Source: Parvularcula oceani | Lineage (GTDB): Bacteria > Pseudomonadota > Alphaproteobacteria > Caulobacterales > Parvularculaceae | Assembly: GCF_000733125.1 (NCBI RefSeq) | Contig: NZ_JPHU01000014.1 | Location: 1 to 64,000 of the forward strand | Reading direction: 5' to 3' | DNA: 64,000 bases | Shown: in pieces, positions 1 through 9,077 of the stretch | Numbering within the stretch: the stretch's first letter is position 1 | Layout: the number at the start of each line of letters is the position of its first letter | The notes under the pieces: model-generated | The model's database searches: none | The model's input: only the letters and a program-made list of their open reading frames with translations | What the model was told of the DNA's origin: nothing | Made by a program: the position numbers and the translations under genes

Positions 1-1005
1 GTCGATAGCTGGCTCGTCTACAAGCTGACGGGCGGGCGCCATGTCACGGACCACAGCAATGCGGCCCGGACGCAGCTCTACGCGCTCGACGAGGCGGACT
101 GGAGCGACGAGCTCCTCGAAATATTCGGTGTGCCCCGGAAGGTGCTTCCGGAGATCCTGTCGTCCGATGCCGACTTCGGAGAGACGGCTCCCGGCCTTCC
201 CGTGCCGGCGGGCGTGCCGATCCGCGCGGTGATGGGCGATTCTCATGCCGCCCTGTTCGGCCATGGGATCGAACGGCCGGGCGAGGCGAAGGTGACCTGC
301 GGAACCGGCTCGTCCCTGATGATGCTGACGGAGGAGCGGACCCCCTCTCTCCGCGGCCTGTCGAGCACGGTGGCGTGGTGCCGCGCTGGTCGCCTCTCTT
401 ACGCCCTCGAAGGCAATATCACCGTTTCGGGGCAGACGATCGCCTTTGTCCGCCGCCTTCTCGGCATCGCATCGGAGCGCGAGCTCGAGGCGCTTGCCCA
501 GACCGTTCCTGGCAGCGGCGGCGTCCGGCTGGTGCCGGCCCTCGCCGGCCTGGGCGCGCCCTATTGGGATACCGATGCGCGCGGAATGATCAGCGGCATG
601 GATCACTCCACAATGCCGGCTCATCTCGCCCGGGCCGCCTATGAGGCTGTCGCGCTCCAGATCCGCGATGTCTTCTCGGCGATGGAAGCGGATAGCGGGC
701 GGCGCGTTCCCTTTCTTTCGGTCGATGGGGGCGCTGCCGCCAGCGACTTCCTCATGGAGCTTCTGGCCGGCCTCCTCGATCGCCCCGTGCACCGCATGGA
801 GCGAACGGAGGTCAGCGCGCTCGGCGTCGCGCGCATGGCCGGGGAAGGGGCCGGGCTCGCCATGCCTCCTGCCGGGGCGGGTGCGGTCACCGCGTTCAAA
901 CCGGCAATGGCGGCCAGCGTGCGCGAGGCCGTCGTGAAGGAATGGGATGAAGCCGTGCAGCGCGCGCGCTTCGATCCGGGAAGAGGCGCTCGCGCAGCAC
1001 GATAA
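1..1005 (+). CDS. FGGY-family carbohydrate kinase, glycerol kinase-like, 3' part only
   Basis: The frame is coding from the first base, so the N-terminal half lies outside the window; 334 residues are visible. FGGY kinases phosphorylate glycerol or a sugar/polyol with ATP in the cytosol. Visible family blocks in order are WLVYKLTGG and TDHSNAARTQLY near the edge, GDSHAALFGHG (about residue 78), CGTGSS (about 99), GAPYWD (about 183) and DGGAAASDF (about 242, the C-terminal nucleotide-binding lobe). The TD-SNA-RT block is most like glycerol kinases, but the substrate cannot be fixed without the N-terminus. It is the first gene of a same-strand hydrolase/TonB-receptor cluster, so its substrate may be released by the enzymes downstream (inference). 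Confidence 0.85.
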   Translation, partial: VDSWLVYKLTGGRHVTDHSNAARTQLYALDEADWSDELLEIFGVPRKVLPEILSSDADFGETAPGLPVPAGVPIRAVMGDSHAALFGHGIERPGEAKVTCGTGSSLMMLTEERTPSLRGLSSTVAWCRAGRLSYALEGNITVSGQTIAFVRRLLGIASERELEALAQTVPGSGGVRLVPALAGLGAPYWDTDARGMISGMDHSTMPAHLARAAYEAVALQIRDVFSAMEADSGRRVPFLSVDGGAAASDFLMELLAGLLDRPVHRMERTEVSALGVARMAGEGAGLAMPPAGAGAVTAFKPAMAASVREAVVKEWDEAVQRARFDPGRGARAAR

Positions 1006-1045
1006 CGAAGCCGACCCGCAAGGATGGGGGCTCATGGGAGGAACG

Positions 1046-2350
1046 ATGGCGAAGATATCCAAGCTGAGCGGTGTTGCGGGGCTCGCCTGCTTTCTCGGCG
1101 GCGGCGCGCTTGCGCAGGATCTCCTCACGCCCCCCGAGATCACCGACGCGCTCCAGTTCGCCGAGCCCAGGCTCCAGAACGGCGCAGTCAACGCGGTGTT
1201 CCAAAAAGCGATCGACGAGAAGCAGATCCCGGGCGCGGTCTCGGTCGCGTTCGACGGCGAAATGCTCGTCCACGCCTCTGCGCTCGGCGATCGCGACCTC
1301 GCCACGCAGAGCCCGGCCGAGCTCGACACGATCTTCCGCGCCTATTCCATGACCAAGCCGGTGACGGCAGTGGCCATGATGATCCTCCATGAGGAAGGCG
1401 CTTGGTCGCCGGACGATCCGGTCACCAAGTTCATTCCCGAACTCGAAGGACTGGAGGTCGTCGAACGGATCGGCGCTGATGGGACGCCCGTTCTCACCGA
1501 CGCCGCGCGGCCGCCGACGATCGAGGAACTCCTCACCCACACCGCCGGGTTTTCCTATGGATTCGCCGATACCTATGTCGACAGGCGCTACCAGGAGGCC
1601 GACCTCTTCGATGCCGCCGGTGCGGATGACTTCGTTTCGCGCCTCGCTTCGCTGCCCCTGGCCTACCAGCCGGGCACCGAATGGCGGTACAGCGTCGCGA
1701 TGGACGTCCAGGGCGTCCTCATCGAGCGGATGAGCGGCATGAGCCTCGGCGATTTCATGCAGGCGCGCATCTTCGGCCCGCTCGGCATGGAAGATACGGG
1801 ATTCTCCGTGCCCGAAGGCAAGCGCGACCGGCTGGCGACGCTTTACGCCTATGAGGACGGCCTCGTGCCCGCGCAGGGCGGCACTTTCGGGAGCGACGTC
1901 TTCGAGGAGCCTGGCTTCGCTTCGGGCGGCGCAGGCCTCCTGACGACCGCGATCGATTATTCCCGCTTCGCCCGGATGCTTCTGAGCGACGGAGCGCTCG
2001 ACGGCGTGAGGATCCTCGCGCCGCAATCAGTCGGCGCGATCATGCAGAACCACCTGCCGCCGGAAATCCTCGAAGGCGGCTTCGGCATCGGCATCCACCG
2101 CATCGGGCCGGGCTATGGCTTCGGCTATAACGGCGTGGTCGTGACCGACCCCGAGGAAGCCGGCGTGCCGCTCGGGGAGGGAAGCTATCTCTGGGACGGC
2201 GCGGCGGCCACGTTCTTCTGGGTCGATCCCGAGAACGACGTCGTCTTCGTGGCCATGCTCCAGCGCTTCCTGACGGACGACTTCCCGCCATTGCAGCGGG
2301 AGGCGCAAGCAATGGTCCAGCGCTTCTTCGGCGGCGGCGAAGAGGACTGA
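1046..2350 (+). CDS. Serine hydrolase of the beta-lactamase/family VIII esterase fold, exported
   Basis: 434 residues. Members of this penicillin-recognising fold hydrolyse beta-lactams, short esters or D-amino-acid peptides through a nucleophilic serine. The SxxK motif is S101-M-T-K104, the tyrosine motif is Y215-S-V rather than Y-x-N, and HTAGFSYGF lies between them; this pattern is typical of esterase-like class C relatives rather than true beta-lactamases. The N-terminus has a hydrophobic stretch ending in ALAQ, a probable signal peptide, so it acts outside the cytoplasm. I chose the ATG preceded by GGGAGGA (1036-1042) over an in-frame ATG four codons earlier. It starts 40 bases after the kinase gene, probably in the same transcript. 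Confidence 0.85.
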   Translation: MAKISKLSGVAGLACFLGGGALAQDLLTPPEITDALQFAEPRLQNGAVNAVFQKAIDEKQIPGAVSVAFDGEMLVHASALGDRDLATQSPAELDTIFRAYSMTKPVTAVAMMILHEEGAWSPDDPVTKFIPELEGLEVVERIGADGTPVLTDAARPPTIEELLTHTAGFSYGFADTYVDRRYQEADLFDAAGADDFVSRLASLPLAYQPGTEWRYSVAMDVQGVLIERMSGMSLGDFMQARIFGPLGMEDTGFSVPEGKRDRLATLYAYEDGLVPAQGGTFGSDVFEEPGFASGGAGLLTTAIDYSRFARMLLSDGALDGVRILAPQSVGAIMQNHLPPEILEGGFGIGIHRIGPGYGFGYNGVVVTDPEEAGVPLGEGSYLWDGAAATFFWVDPENDVVFVAMLQRFLTDDFPPLQREAQAMVQRFFGGGEED

Positions 2351-2413
2351 GCGCGAACCGTGACCGGAACTTCCCATACGGACCGCGAGGCAATGGCGGC
2401 GAAGCGAGGAAAC

Positions 2414-4015
2414 ATGAAGCTGACCAATCCGCTCATGGCGACGGCGGCGCTCCTGATGGTCCCCGGCTGCACCGCCGCCATGGACCAGGGCGATGCGCCC
2501 GCATCGGAGGGAGAGGCGCAGGGTCCCAAACCGCGCGTCGTCGTCACGACCGATCCGGAACTCGACGACCTCAACTCCTTGATCCGCTATCTCCTCTACC
2601 TGCCGGATGTCGAGACGGAGGCGATCGTCTATGCCAGCAGCCAGTATCACTGGCGCGGCGACGGCGAGGGTACGCAATGGTTCATGCCCTATGGCGAGTA
2701 CCGGCGCTTCGGCCTCGAACTCTGCCCCTGCACCTCGTGGCGGTGGGCCGAGGGCGAGCAGTTCATAGACGACGCCATCGACGCCTATGCGGAGAGCTAC
2801 CCGAACCTCGTCGTCCACGACGCGGAATATCCGGCGCCGCAGGACGTTCGCGCTCTCGTCAAATGGGGGAACGTCTCCTTCGACGGCGACCTTTCCTCGG
2901 ATACGGAAGGCTCGGATGCGATTCGGGCCCTGCTTCTGGACGACGATCCCGCGCCGCTCCACCTGCATGTCTTCGGCGGCGGGAACACCATCGCGCGCGC
3001 CCTGCTTTCGATCCAGGAAGACTATCGCGGCACGGATGAGTGGCCGGAAATCTACACGAAGGTCGCCCGCAAGGCGATCATCCGCGCTTCGGGCGATCAG
3101 GACTTCACGATCGGCGCCTATATCGAGAAGTTCTGGCCCGACATCGAGATCCGCGACGCCGTCGATCCCGTTCCCCTGTCCTACAACGCCTATGCGCGGG
3201 TCAGCCTGGAGGACGCGGTCTATTACGGCCCGGAATGGACGCGGGAGAACATCACCAGCCAAGGGCCCCTCGGCGCTCTTTATAGGACCTGGGGCGACGG
3301 GCGGCAGATGGTGCCGGGCGACCGCACCGACTATTTCGGCGAAACGGGCAAGACCGCCGATGAGCTGAGGGCCGAGGGCTTTACGGTCTGGGCGCCGGTG
3401 CAGCCGCAGGGCACGTTCATCAGCGAAGGCGACACGCCGACCTATCTCAACCTGATCGCCAACGGCCTGCGCGGATATCAGCAGGGCGGCCTCGGCGGAT
3501 GGGGCGGCTTCTTCCCTCTGCCGGCGGTGCGCGAGGAGTACATCTCCAACACCGATTTCGCGGCGCTGCTCCAGGAATCGCCGGAGCGGCTGAAGACCCA
3601 TCCCTTCGCGGCCGCCGCGCAGAACGACTTCGCCGCAAGGCTGCGATGGTCGGTGACGAGCGATTATGCGGACGCGAACCATCATCCGGTCCTCGCGCCC
3701 GGTCAGCCTTTCGACCGGAGCGTTACCCCAGGGGAGACCGTCTCGCTGGACGTGGCCGTGTCCGATCCTGACGGCGACCCCGTCGAGGTCGATTGGTGGC
3801 AGTGGGAAGATGCCGGCACCTATCTCGGCCCCGTCACGCTCGCCACCGACGGCACTGCCGCGACGGTGACCATACCGGAAGACGCCGCTCCCGGGGAAAC
3901 GATCCACGTCATCGCCGAAGCCTCCGACGACAGGGAGCTCGAGCTCACGACCTACGGCCACTTCGTGCTGCGCGTTGCGCAGGAGCCGGGAACAGACCGC
4001 CGGCCTCTTCGTTGA
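2414..4015 (+). CDS. DUF1593 nucleoside-hydrolase-like lipoprotein (Sde182 type)
   Basis: 533 residues. The N-terminal half matches the nucleoside-hydrolase-like DUF1593 family: the TTDPELDDLNSL block places aspartates where nucleoside hydrolases bind calcium and substrate, followed by YASSQYHW, VFGGGNTIARAL and GGWGGF. The C-terminal ~90 residues form a beta-rich accessory domain like that of the cellulose-binding protein Sde182. The leader ends in MVPGC19, an imperfect lipobox, so membrane anchoring is likely but not certain. The start follows GCGAGGA with good spacing; longer in-frame starts lack a ribosome site. Family members occur in polysaccharide-use loci; the exact glycosidic substrate is unknown. 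Probably cotranscribed with its neighbours. Confidence 0.85.
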   Translation: MKLTNPLMATAALLMVPGCTAAMDQGDAPASEGEAQGPKPRVVVTTDPELDDLNSLIRYLLYLPDVETEAIVYASSQYHWRGDGEGTQWFMPYGEYRRFGLELCPCTSWRWAEGEQFIDDAIDAYAESYPNLVVHDAEYPAPQDVRALVKWGNVSFDGDLSSDTEGSDAIRALLLDDDPAPLHLHVFGGGNTIARALLSIQEDYRGTDEWPEIYTKVARKAIIRASGDQDFTIGAYIEKFWPDIEIRDAVDPVPLSYNAYARVSLEDAVYYGPEWTRENITSQGPLGALYRTWGDGRQMVPGDRTDYFGETGKTADELRAEGFTVWAPVQPQGTFISEGDTPTYLNLIANGLRGYQQGGLGGWGGFFPLPAVREEYISNTDFAALLQESPERLKTHPFAAAAQNDFAARLRWSVTSDYADANHHPVLAPGQPFDRSVTPGETVSLDVAVSDPDGDPVEVDWWQWEDAGTYLGPVTLATDGTAATVTIPEDAAPGETIHVIAEASDDRELELTTYGHFVLRVAQEPGTDRRPLR

Positions 4016-4055
4016 GGACGCCGGAAACCAGGAAGATCGGGAGAAAGGGAACGCC

Positions 4056-5654
4056 GTGAAGAAGACGTTGATGCTCGGGGGCGCTGCCCTCGGAATGAGC
4101 CTGATGACGACGGGATCCGTCGGCGCCATGGAGCCGGATCCCAATCCCCCCGGCCTCGAGCCCACTCCCGTCGTTGAAACCGCGAGCGGTCCTGTCCGGG
4201 GCCGCATTCAGGACGGCGTCGCCGCTTTCAAGGGCATCCGCTACGGCGCCGCCCCCGTCGGCGAGCGCCGGTTCCTGCCGCCCGCAGATCCCGAAATCTG
4301 GAGCGAAGTGTTCCAGGCGGACATGTTCGGCAATGCCTGCATCCAGTCGGACGGTCAGCCGGACATGCCCTCCTATGAGACGCATAGCGAGGATTGCCTC
4401 TTCCTGAACGTCTGGTCGCCCGACCTGTCGGGCGACAAGCCCGTCATGGTGTGGCTTCACGGCGGCGGCTTCACGAGCGGCGCGGCCGTCAGGCCGACTT
4501 ATTGGGGAGAGGATCTCGCCCGGGAGGACGTGGTCGTCGTCTCCTTGAATCACCGGCTGAACGTGTTCGGTTACACGCAGCTGCCCGAAAGCTGGGGCGC
4601 CGAATACGAATCGTCCGGCCTCTCGGGCATGCTCGACATCGTGCAGGCGCTCGAATGGGTGCAGGCGAATATCGAGCAGTTCGGCGGCGATCCGGACAAT
4701 GTCACGATCTTCGGCGAGAGCGGCGGCGGCGCGAAGGTGTCGCTGCTCCTCGGCATGCCGGGCGCGAAGGGCCTGTTCGACAAGGCCATCATCCAGAGCG
4801 GGGCGGCGCTCGATGCCGCTCCCCACGACTATGCGGCCGCGCTCGGCGGCGCCTTGATGGACCGGCTGGAAGTCGCGCCCGGGAATGTCGAGCAGCTCGC
4901 CGCGCTCGACACTCAGGCCATTTTCGAAGCGCAAGCGGCCGCGGCGGAGGATGTCCGCGACCTTCAACCCGACGGCTTCCTCAGCGGCGGCTTCGTTCCG
5001 AATGTGGACGGAAAGGTCCTGCCGCGCGGACCGTTCACGCCGGAGGCATCCCCTCTGGCCGCCGACATCCCGCTGCTGATCGGGACGAACAAGGACGAGA
5101 ACACGCTGTTCCTCGCCTTCGACCCCGGCTTCGGCGCGATCACGATGGAGGACTTCGAAGCCGAAGTCCGCAAGCGCTACCCGGAATCGGCGGACGAGGT
5201 CATCGAGACCTTCAAAGCGACTTACCCGGACTATGAACCGCCATATCTGATGGCGGCCCTGGATACGGCCGACTGGTTCTGGCTCAACACGCTCAAGCTC
5301 GCCGACCGCAAGCTGGAGCAGGACCCGCCCGTCTATGTCTACAGGATGGATTGGGGGCACAACTTCCTCAAAGCCGCGCACGCCCTGGAGTTGTCGTTCG
5401 TCTTCGGGACGTTCGACTATATCCGGGACTTTGTCGGGCCGGGGGAGGGGCCGGCGAGGATGACCGAGCAGATGCAGCCGGCCTGGGCGGCATTCGCCCA
5501 TACAGGCGATCCCAACCATGCCGGCATTCCCGACTGGCCGGCGTACAATGTCGACACACGCCCGACCATGATCTTCAACCTCGACTCCGAAGTTCAGCAG
5601 GACCCTTTCGGAGAGTTGCGAGAAGTTCTGCTTGGAGCCGAGGACGAAGGGTAG
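4056..5654 (+). CDS. Type-B carboxylesterase, secreted
   Basis: 532 residues of the carboxylesterase/lipase (COesterase) family, alpha/beta hydrolases that cleave carboxylic esters. Visible blocks: SEDCLFLNVW, the oxyanion-hole LHGGGF, the nucleophile elbow FGESGGG (Ser about 222), KDENTLF containing the acidic residue, and AAHALELSFVFG carrying the catalytic histidine. A GTG start is chosen because it follows GAGAAAGGGA and gives a clean signal peptide (KKTLMLGGAALGMSLM then SVGA); upstream codons in frame overlap the preceding gene. It lies 40 bases after the DUF1593 gene and ends the hydrolase part of the cluster, just before a stem-loop. Substrate unknown. Confidence 0.88.
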   Translation: MKKTLMLGGAALGMSLMTTGSVGAMEPDPNPPGLEPTPVVETASGPVRGRIQDGVAAFKGIRYGAAPVGERRFLPPADPEIWSEVFQADMFGNACIQSDGQPDMPSYETHSEDCLFLNVWSPDLSGDKPVMVWLHGGGFTSGAAVRPTYWGEDLAREDVVVVSLNHRLNVFGYTQLPESWGAEYESSGLSGMLDIVQALEWVQANIEQFGGDPDNVTIFGESGGGAKVSLLLGMPGAKGLFDKAIIQSGAALDAAPHDYAAALGGALMDRLEVAPGNVEQLAALDTQAIFEAQAAAAEDVRDLQPDGFLSGGFVPNVDGKVLPRGPFTPEASPLAADIPLLIGTNKDENTLFLAFDPGFGAITMEDFEAEVRKRYPESADEVIETFKATYPDYEPPYLMAALDTADWFWLNTLKLADRKLEQDPPVYVYRMDWGHNFLKAAHALELSFVFGTFDYIRDFVGPGEGPARMTEQMQPAWAAFAHTGDPNHAGIPDWPAYNVDTRPTMIFNLDSEVQQDPFGELREVLLGAEDEG

Positions 5655-5700
5655 CTCGGCCGCGCGATCCCGGCTCGCCGCGAGGCGCTAAAGGCGTGAA

Positions 5701-5726
5701 TGGAAGGAGGGAACGCCCTCCTTCCA
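5701..5726 (+). terminator. Stem-loop after the hydrolase cluster
   Basis: An 11-bp perfect stem with a 4-base loop (AACG) sits 46 bases after the carboxylesterase stop. No clear T-run follows, so it may be a weak terminator or an RNA-end stabiliser that lowers read-through into the receptor gene. Confidence 0.5.
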
Positions 5727-5758
5727 GTCCTTCATGCTGCCCGACCGCAGGAGGTCAG

Positions 5759-5807
5759 AAGTTTCGAACGAAAGTTTATTTGCATAGAGAGCTTGCATTA
5801 AGTTTCG
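5759..5807 (+). promoter_or_regulatory. AT-rich repeat block upstream of the TonB-receptor gene
   Basis: A locally AT-rich patch contains AAGTTTCG twice (5759 and 5800, 41 bases apart, about four helical turns), an inverted TTTCG-AA-CGAAA at 5762-5773, and TTGCAT twice (5780 and 5793). The arrangement looks like a promoter with operator half-sites for the receptor gene; the binding protein is not known. Confidence 0.35.
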
Positions 5808-5894
5808 TTTCGTGGACTCATCACGGTGCGGCGAACGAACAAAAAAGGCTGCCGCGGGGCTGCGGGAAGGCGGCTCACGCCATCGGAGGGAACC

Positions 5895-8564
5895 ATGACC
5901 GGAAGAATGATGAAGCGTCTGGCGCTAGCCTCGGCGAGTCTCGCCGCGCTTGCGGCGCCGTGCAGCGCGTTCGGGATGACAGGCGCGTCCGCCGCGCAGG
6001 ACCAGGCCTCAGAGGAAGAGCGCGATGCGCTCTCCGATCAGGAAGACGTCATCGTCGTCCAGGGCGTCGCCACCGGCACCTCCATCCGCGGCATCGCGCC
6101 GGTCGGCACCAACGTTCTGGCGATCGACGATTCCGCTATCGAGGCGACCGGGGCGACGAACACAAACGAGCTGCTCGCGACCGTGCCGCAGCTTGCGAGC
6201 TTCAGCGAGCTGCCCGCGCCCTCCGCCAGCTTCGGCCAGCCGATCGCGTCCAACAATATCCGGGACCTCGGAGCTTCGGGGGGAACGACGACGCTCATCC
6301 TCCTCAACGGCCATCGCGTGGTGGGATCGGGCATCCTGCAGACCTATGTCGATCCGACGATCATTCCCCCGGGGCTGATCGAGCGGGTCGAGGTCATCCC
6401 CGATGGCGGCTCATCCGTCTACGGATCGGATGCCATCGGCGGCGTGATCAACTTCATCACTCTCGACCGCTATGACGGCTTCGCCCTCAATGCGCGCTAC
6501 GGCGTCGCCGACGATTACGAGACCACGGAGATCAACTCGACGCTGGGCACGGATTGGGACACGGGATCGGCCGCAATCTCCTACGCCTATGCCTGGCACT
6601 CGAACATCCAGGGGCGCGACCGCGACTACGTCACGAACGATTACCGTCCGAATGGCGGCATCGACAACCGGTCGATCGCCTGCGCTGAGCCGAACATCAC
6701 CGTGGGCGGCGTCACCTATGCCGCGCCCGATTATGCTCCGGGCACGCAGAACCGCTGCGACCTGTCGGACTTCGCGGACATCTATCCCGAAGAGACGCGG
6801 CATACCGTCTTCGGCACCTTCGAGCAGGACATGGCCGAAGGCCTGACCTTCAATTTGACCTCGTACTATTCGCTGCGGGAGACGGACCTCCTGACGCAGC
6901 CGCTGACGACCAACGGCACCATCACCTCCGCCAATCCGTTCTTCATGCCGATCGGTGACGAAACCTCGCAGTCCGTCGCCTTCAACTACGTGCCGGTCTT
7001 CGGCGATGACGGGACGTCGAACCCGTCGCGCTTCGCCTCCTACGGCATCACCCCGACGCTGACTTATGACTTCGACAGCGGTTGGCAGGTCCGCCTGACC
7101 GCCAATGCCGGCCGCAGCACGAACGAGACGAACGAACAGGGAATCAACAATGTGGCGGTGGCGAACGCGCTTTCCGCAACGGACCGGGACAGCGCGCTGA
7201 ACCCGTATGATCTCGAGCAGACCAATCCGGCGGTGCTGGCGCAGATTCGGAATTACACGAACTACGCCTATGCCGATCAGGAGCTGGCCGAGGGGCGGGT
7301 CGCGCTCGACGGCCCCCTGATGGAGGCGCCGGGCGGGGAAGTGCGCGTCGCGCTCGGGGCCGAGTACCGCTATGAAGGGATCGACGCCGAGATCCAGTTC
7401 GGGCCGGGCGGCAATGCTGTCAGGGCGTCGCGCCACATTGCTTCCGCCTTCGCCGAGGCGGTGGTGCCGCTCGTGAGCAGTCAGAACGCCATTCCCGGTA
7501 TCTACGGATTGGACCTCACCGCTTCCGCCCGATACGACGATTACAGCGATGTCGGCGACACGACCAATCCCAAGATCGGCTTCAACTATCAGCCTGTCGA
7601 CTGGATCACCGTCCGCGGCAATTGGGGCTCGTCGTTCCACGCGCCGAGCCTTGCCGATACCAATGGCGCGGTCGACGCGCGGGTGACATCGGCGCCCTTC
7701 GTGTTCAACCTGCCCGCAGGCTACGATCCCGCCAACCGGGCGCGGCCGATCCTCTACATATCGGGAGGCAATACCGACCTCGAGCCGGAGGAAGCGGATA
7801 CGTGGTCGATCGGCACGGATTTCGAGCCGCAATTCCTGCCGGGCCTGAGGGCGAGCTTCACCTATTACAACATCGATTTCGACAACCAGATCTCCGTGAA
7901 CACGGGCGGCTTCTTCGGCGGGCCGGGATTTTATACCCAGCCGGAGAACGCGCCCTTCTTCCTCCTGGAGCCTACGCTGGAAGAGGCCATCGCCTATACG
8001 GACGGCCTGCGGGCGGACAATTTCCCGTCGCTCGAAAGCTTCTTCACGGCGAATGATCCCTTCGCCATCTACGATCTCAGGCGTTACAACCGGGGCGGGG
8101 TCCAGCTCGACGGGATCGATTTCCAGATCGGCTATAACCGGGATACCGATTTCGGTGCGGTCTTCGCCAATTTCGGCGGAACCTACACGCTCGGACGCGA
8201 GACCCGGGAGTCGGCGAGCGCCGATCCCGTCGACAATCTCGAAAACGGCTACACCGACTTCAACTCGGTCACGATCGTCGGGGCCGAAATCGGTCCTCTG
8301 ACGTCCTCGGTCACCTGGACCCATGCCGGCGGCTATCCGATCTTGGGAGATCCGTCTCAGGACGAGGTGGGCTCGTTCGACCTTCTCGACCTTTATTTCA
8401 AGCTGGATCTCGAGCGGATGGATCTGGCCGAAGGCGCAGCCCTCACTCTCAACGTCGAGAATATCTTCGACGAGGACCCGCCCTATCGCAATGCCGACAG
8501 CGGCTACACCAATGGCGGAACGTTCGGCCGGCTCTTCACGCTCGGCCTTCGCTACGAGTTTTGA
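5895..8564 (+). CDS. TonB-dependent outer-membrane receptor
   Basis: 889 residues. It has a signal peptide (MKRLALASASLAALAAP then SAAQ), a plug domain beginning around DVIVVQGV with NELLATVPQL and a GGSSVYGSDAIGGVINF block, and a long beta-barrel ending in LFTLGLRYEF with terminal Phe, the usual outer-membrane insertion signal. Such receptors import large or scarce substrates using TonB energy. The length and plug resemble the carbohydrate/unknown-substrate class common in Caulobacterales-like bacteria rather than a classical siderophore receptor (inference). The start is fixed by GGAGGG seven bases upstream; the longer frame starting 23 codons earlier lacks one. It follows genes for exported hydrolases, suggesting uptake of their products. 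Confidence 0.93.
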   Translation: MTGRMMKRLALASASLAALAAPCSAFGMTGASAAQDQASEEERDALSDQEDVIVVQGVATGTSIRGIAPVGTNVLAIDDSAIEATGATNTNELLATVPQLASFSELPAPSASFGQPIASNNIRDLGASGGTTTLILLNGHRVVGSGILQTYVDPTIIPPGLIERVEVIPDGGSSVYGSDAIGGVINFITLDRYDGFALNARYGVADDYETTEINSTLGTDWDTGSAAISYAYAWHSNIQGRDRDYVTNDYRPNGGIDNRSIACAEPNITVGGVTYAAPDYAPGTQNRCDLSDFADIYPEETRHTVFGTFEQDMAEGLTFNLTSYYSLRETDLLTQPLTTNGTITSANPFFMPIGDETSQSVAFNYVPVFGDDGTSNPSRFASYGITPTLTYDFDSGWQVRLTANAGRSTNETNEQGINNVAVANALSATDRDSALNPYDLEQTNPAVLAQIRNYTNYAYADQELAEGRVALDGPLMEAPGGEVRVALGAEYRYEGIDAEIQFGPGGNAVRASRHIASAFAEAVVPLVSSQNAIPGIYGLDLTASARYDDYSDVGDTTNPKIGFNYQPVDWITVRGNWGSSFHAPSLADTNGAVDARVTSAPFVFNLPAGYDPANRARPILYISGGNTDLEPEEADTWSIGTDFEPQFLPGLRASFTYYNIDFDNQISVNTGGFFGGPGFYTQPENAPFFLLEPTLEEAIAYTDGLRADNFPSLESFFTANDPFAIYDLRRYNRGGVQLDGIDFQIGYNRDTDFGAVFANFGGTYTLGRETRESASADPVDNLENGYTDFNSVTIVGAEIGPLTSSVTWTHAGGYPILGDPSQDEVGSFDLLDLYFKLDLERMDLAEGAALTLNVENIFDEDPPYRNADSGYTNGGTFGRLFTLGLRYEF

Positions 8565-8597
8565 GTTGAGCATACCTCTCTGTGCTACAACTCCCCT

Positions 8598-8625
8598 GGG
8601 AGCGCCTCACCGCGCTCCCTTTTTT
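8598..8625 (+). terminator. Rho-independent terminator of the receptor gene
   Basis: An 8-bp GC-rich stem (GGGAGCGC/GCGCTCCC) is followed directly by six T. It lies 33 bases after the receptor stop codon. Confidence 0.85.
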
Positions 8626-8825
8626 CATGCGTCGGGATGAGCCGCTGAGAGAGCGAACCCGCTCCGCCCCACGCGATGCCGATGAGCGCTTCGGTAAGCG
8701 CTCCTATGAAGGCTTCGGGATGGTCTTCGACCCGCAAGTTTCAGGCGGGATGCACTTCGCTCGCGCGCATCATCGCGAATCCCCGCGATGACGTCCCTGA
8801 GCTGATAGGGCGAGCCGGGAAGATG

Positions 8826-9074
8826 TCAGCTCTGACCGGGCTTCGGTTTCGGCACGTAGCCCGGCTCTTTTACGAGCGTGTCCCACTTGGCGAGGATATC
8901 CGGCTCGACAACGCGGTCGGTCCATCGCTCGGCCGGAATTTCCTCGAAACCGACCGAGACGGCATCCCGGCCATAGCCCAGGATCTCCGTCACCTGCCGG
9001 ACGATCGCCTCCGACAGGGCGGTCTTCTGCTCCTTGGGCTTGCCGGGCCAGAGCTTCACGACGACATGCGGCAT
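8826..9074 (-). CDS. Tautomerase family protein (4-oxalocrotonate tautomerase type)
   Basis: 82 residues, the usual size for this fold. Pro2 directly after the initiator Met would be the catalytic base (MPHVVVKLWPGK). The helix KTALSEAIVRQVTEIL and the strand VSVGFEEIP match small PptA-like tautomerases that isomerise keto/enol forms of unsaturated acids. Three bases separate it from the upstream cupin gene on the same strand, so the two are probably cotranscribed. The natural substrate cannot be told. Confidence 0.85.
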   Translation of the reverse strand: MPHVVVKLWPGKPKEQKTALSEAIVRQVTEILGYGRDAVSVGFEEIPAERWTDRVVEPDILAKWDTLVKEPGYVPKPKPGQS

Positions 9075-9077
9075 GCT

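Noticed and set aside
6411-8573. 720-codon open frame antisense to the TonB-receptor gene
   Set aside because: The translation is repetitive Arg/Ala/Gly/Val without any family motif and mirrors the receptor's codon pattern; a GC-rich shadow frame.
8626-8825. Possible gene remnant on the minus strand (peptide resembling VEDHPEAFIGALTEALIGIAW)
   Set aside because: It looks protein-like for about 50 codons but has no start with ribosome site and runs through the terminator of the receptor gene; could be a decayed gene, not supportable.
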